A stretch of 52,637 bases of DNA from Fibrobacter succinogenes (GTDB taxonomy: Bacteria; Fibrobacterota; Fibrobacteria; Fibrobacterales; Fibrobacteraceae), in assembly GCA_902794535.1 (NCBI GenBank), contig CADBHQ010000014.1, positions 1 to 52,637 of the forward strand, written 5' to 3'. Below are positions 51,586 to 52,637 of the stretch, piece after piece. The notes beneath the pieces were generated by a model, which saw only the letters and a program-made list of their open reading frames with translations, ran no database searches and was not told the origin of the DNA. The stretch's first letter is position 1. Each line of letters starts with the position of its first letter. Position numbers and translations under genes: made by a program.

Positions 51586-52402
51586 ACAGCACCCACTCGC
51601 CTATTATTGCAAAACTGACTTTATAACCGTAAGCAGTCAGTTTTTTTATTACCGGAGCAATATTCTTCAACTGAACACTTTTTCTCGAAACAAGCATTAT
51701 GTTATCACGATCTTCTTTTTCTTGCAATCCACGTCTAAGACGAATATCTTCTATATACTTCCACAATTCATCTTCTTTCTCAAAAGAATAAAGTCTGTTT
51801 CCATCAGTCAAACCAGTTTCATTTAGAGAAAGCGTATACGTGTTCTTCTCTTTGTTATTATCAATATCCAATGTTAAGCCTATATATTTCCTAGAACATT
51901 CTATTCGTCTAGCCTTTTCTTTAACATGCCAATCTAAAATTTCATCCTTTGACAAGTTTTTATTTGAAAATAATCTCATAAAATGTCCTGTAGAATTACG
52001 GCAATCATTAGAATTTCTATTAGGCATTTTATATGTGTATACATTTTTAAAATCTGAACCTATTACATACCGAAATTCCGACACCCCACTGAACCCCACA
52101 GTAGCAAGTAGTTTATAGAATTCATCATACAAAAGATTCGCATCAAAATGAAATTTAAAACCATCAACTTTTACACTTGAACGCTTCCTTATTTTTTTTA
52201 TTTCAACATCAAGTGAATTGATAAGCAAATTACCATTATTAGAAATATCCACATTTGTATTTCCAAGAACTATTCCGTTAAGCGAATACTCATCACAATT
52301 TGCATCTATGATAATTTCACCCTGTTTTGGAGTCATAAATTCCTTTTCCTCGTTGCAAGCAACAAGAAGAAATAGGAGTGCAAATAAACTAATCAGACGC
52401 AT
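51584..52402 (-). CDS. Lipoprotein with ExbD-like C-terminal segment
   Basis: The product is 272 residues. MRLISLFALLFLLVAC gives signal peptide and lipobox (LLVAC). The last ~50 residues (DNIMLVSRKSVQLKNIAPVI then KKLTAYGYKVSFAII) resemble the periplasmic domain of ExbD/TolR-like proteins; an earlier block (KQGEIIIDANCDEYSLNGIV) could be a second such unit. This is a similarity I recall, not a proven match. AT-rich composition. I chose ATG 52402: TATATTT ends 8 bases before it on the minus strand and there is no ribosome site; the longer open frame to 52444 is not needed. It lies downstream of the rRNA operon terminator. Confidence 0.7.
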   Translation of the reverse strand: MRLISLFALLFLLVACNEEKEFMTPKQGEIIIDANCDEYSLNGIVLGNTNVDISNNGNLLINSLDVEIKKIRKRSSVKVDGFKFHFDANLLYDEFYKLLATVGFSGVSEFRYVIGSDFKNVYTYKMPNRNSNDCRNSTGHFMRLFSNKNLSKDEILDWHVKEKARRIECSRKYIGLTLDIDNNKEKNTYTLSLNETGLTDGNRLYSFEKEDELWKYIEDIRLRRGLQEKEDRDNIMLVSRKSVQLKNIAPVIKKLTAYGYKVSFAIIGEWVL

Positions 52403-52451
52403 ATGGGAGTAAATATAATCAATAACATCCCCTAGCAGACTCAAGAAGCCG

Positions 52452-52472
52452 ATGCTGAACCGAGTTCAGCAT
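52452..52472. repeat. Intergenic palindrome
   Basis: Perfect 9-bp stem ATGCTGAAC-CGA-GTTCAGCAT in the gap between the rRNA operon and the lipoprotein gene. No T-run. Confidence 0.5.
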
Positions 52473-52500
52473 GACTCGGGCGGGTAATCCGGTAAAAAAA

Positions 52501-52536
52501 CAAAAAGCCCCTTCCACTGTTTACAGTGAAAGGGGC
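52501..52536 (-). terminator. rRNA operon terminator
   Basis: Stem GCCCCTTCCACTGT (52507-52520) / ACAGTGAAAGGGGC (52523-52536), one mismatch, followed on the minus strand by TTTTTGTTTTTTT, just after the 5S rRNA 3' end. Confidence 0.9.
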
Positions 52537-52540
52537 GTGA

Positions 52541-52637
52541 ATCCAGCGGCGACCTACTCTCCCGGGCCCGTAGGCCAGGTACCATCGGCGATGAGGGGCT
52601 TGACTTCCGTGTTCGGAAAGGGAACGGGTATGACCCC
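52541..52637 (-). rRNA. rrf: 5S ribosomal RNA, 3' part (continues past the window)
   Basis: The reverse complement contains the conserved 5S blocks: CCGAACACGGAAGT (loop B/C, cf. CCGAACTCAGAAGT), CGCCGATGGTA (loop E region) and GGGAGAGTAGGTCGCCGC at the 3' end. About 97 of ~115 bases are present. The 5' end and the rest of the operon lie beyond 52637. The 3' boundary near 52541 is approximate. Confidence 0.93.

Noticed and set aside
1..52637. tRNA genes, transposases and integrases
   Set aside because: Reading the gaps by eye gave no cloverleaf with a TTCGA-type arm and no DDE or Tyr-recombinase protein; a tRNAscan run would be decisive.

Overview
The window looks like chromosomal DNA of a Fibrobacter-type bacterium (FCB group). 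I infer this from the mix of gene families: many small lipoproteins with Ser-rich linkers after the lipobox, an MlaC/TolC envelope operon, and promoter-like TAnnTTT(G) boxes of the Bacteroidetes kind placed a few bases before start codons. No species can be proven from the sequence alone. Housekeeping genes are visibly GC-rich. The stretches at about 2200-5770, 21300-42330 and 51600-52400 are visibly AT-rich.

Layout. 1-1530: 3' part of thrS, its terminator, hairpins, and a leftover 3' end of a second, diverged thrS with its own terminator. 1528-2140: ParE/Phd-type toxin-antitoxin pair on the minus strand. 2466-5773: four exported or lipoprotein genes of unknown role. 5929-7425: divergent class A acid phosphatase and NlpC/P60 lipoprotein, only 30 bases apart. 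7440-9028: pheA and rph. 9197-12180 (minus): a Wzc-like tyrosine autokinase/polysaccharide co-polymerase, translationally coupled to rfbA. 12258-14858: a Ski2-like helicase. 14913-15902 (minus): lipoprotein. 16155-18768: PLP aminotransferase and citrate synthase. 18829-21228 (minus): a FIST-GGDEF-HD-GYP cyclic-di-GMP protein.

21381-42331 is the standout. Eleven minus-strand reading frames (ten genes if the frameshifted gene counts once) are closely spaced or overlapping, and a single divergent gene (40172-42331) lies across a 492-bp AT-rich gap that carries a C10-A9 tract. The products include a 2492-residue protein with a HEIAH zincin motif, a phospholipase-C-like zinc motif (HxxxDx5H) and about 13 PLAT/LH2-type repeats; a DUF6765-like protein with a related His/Asp motif; a calpain-like cysteine protease; a BspA/DUF285 repeat protein; two helical TPR-type proteins; a repeat protein broken by a frameshift; three members of one uncharacterised family (one fused to DUF4332); a coiled-coil protein; and, divergently, a DUF4474 protein. 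None has an obvious signal peptide, although several domain types normally act outside the cell or at membranes. I read this as an undescribed multi-gene effector or surface-assembly locus with a membrane-targeting phospholipase-like giant protein. That role is inference.

42408-52637 returns to ordinary content: an orphan RelB/DinJ-like antitoxin, dus, an HU/IHF protein, then minus-strand operons (tolC-like, mlaC, a membrane protein, an rsuA-type pseudouridine synthase; and upstream a GH57-like protein, a STAS protein and a lytic transglycosylase), a lipoprotein with an ExbD-like tail, and the 3' part of a 5S rRNA with the rRNA operon terminator. No IS element, prophage, CRISPR array or tRNA gene was seen.
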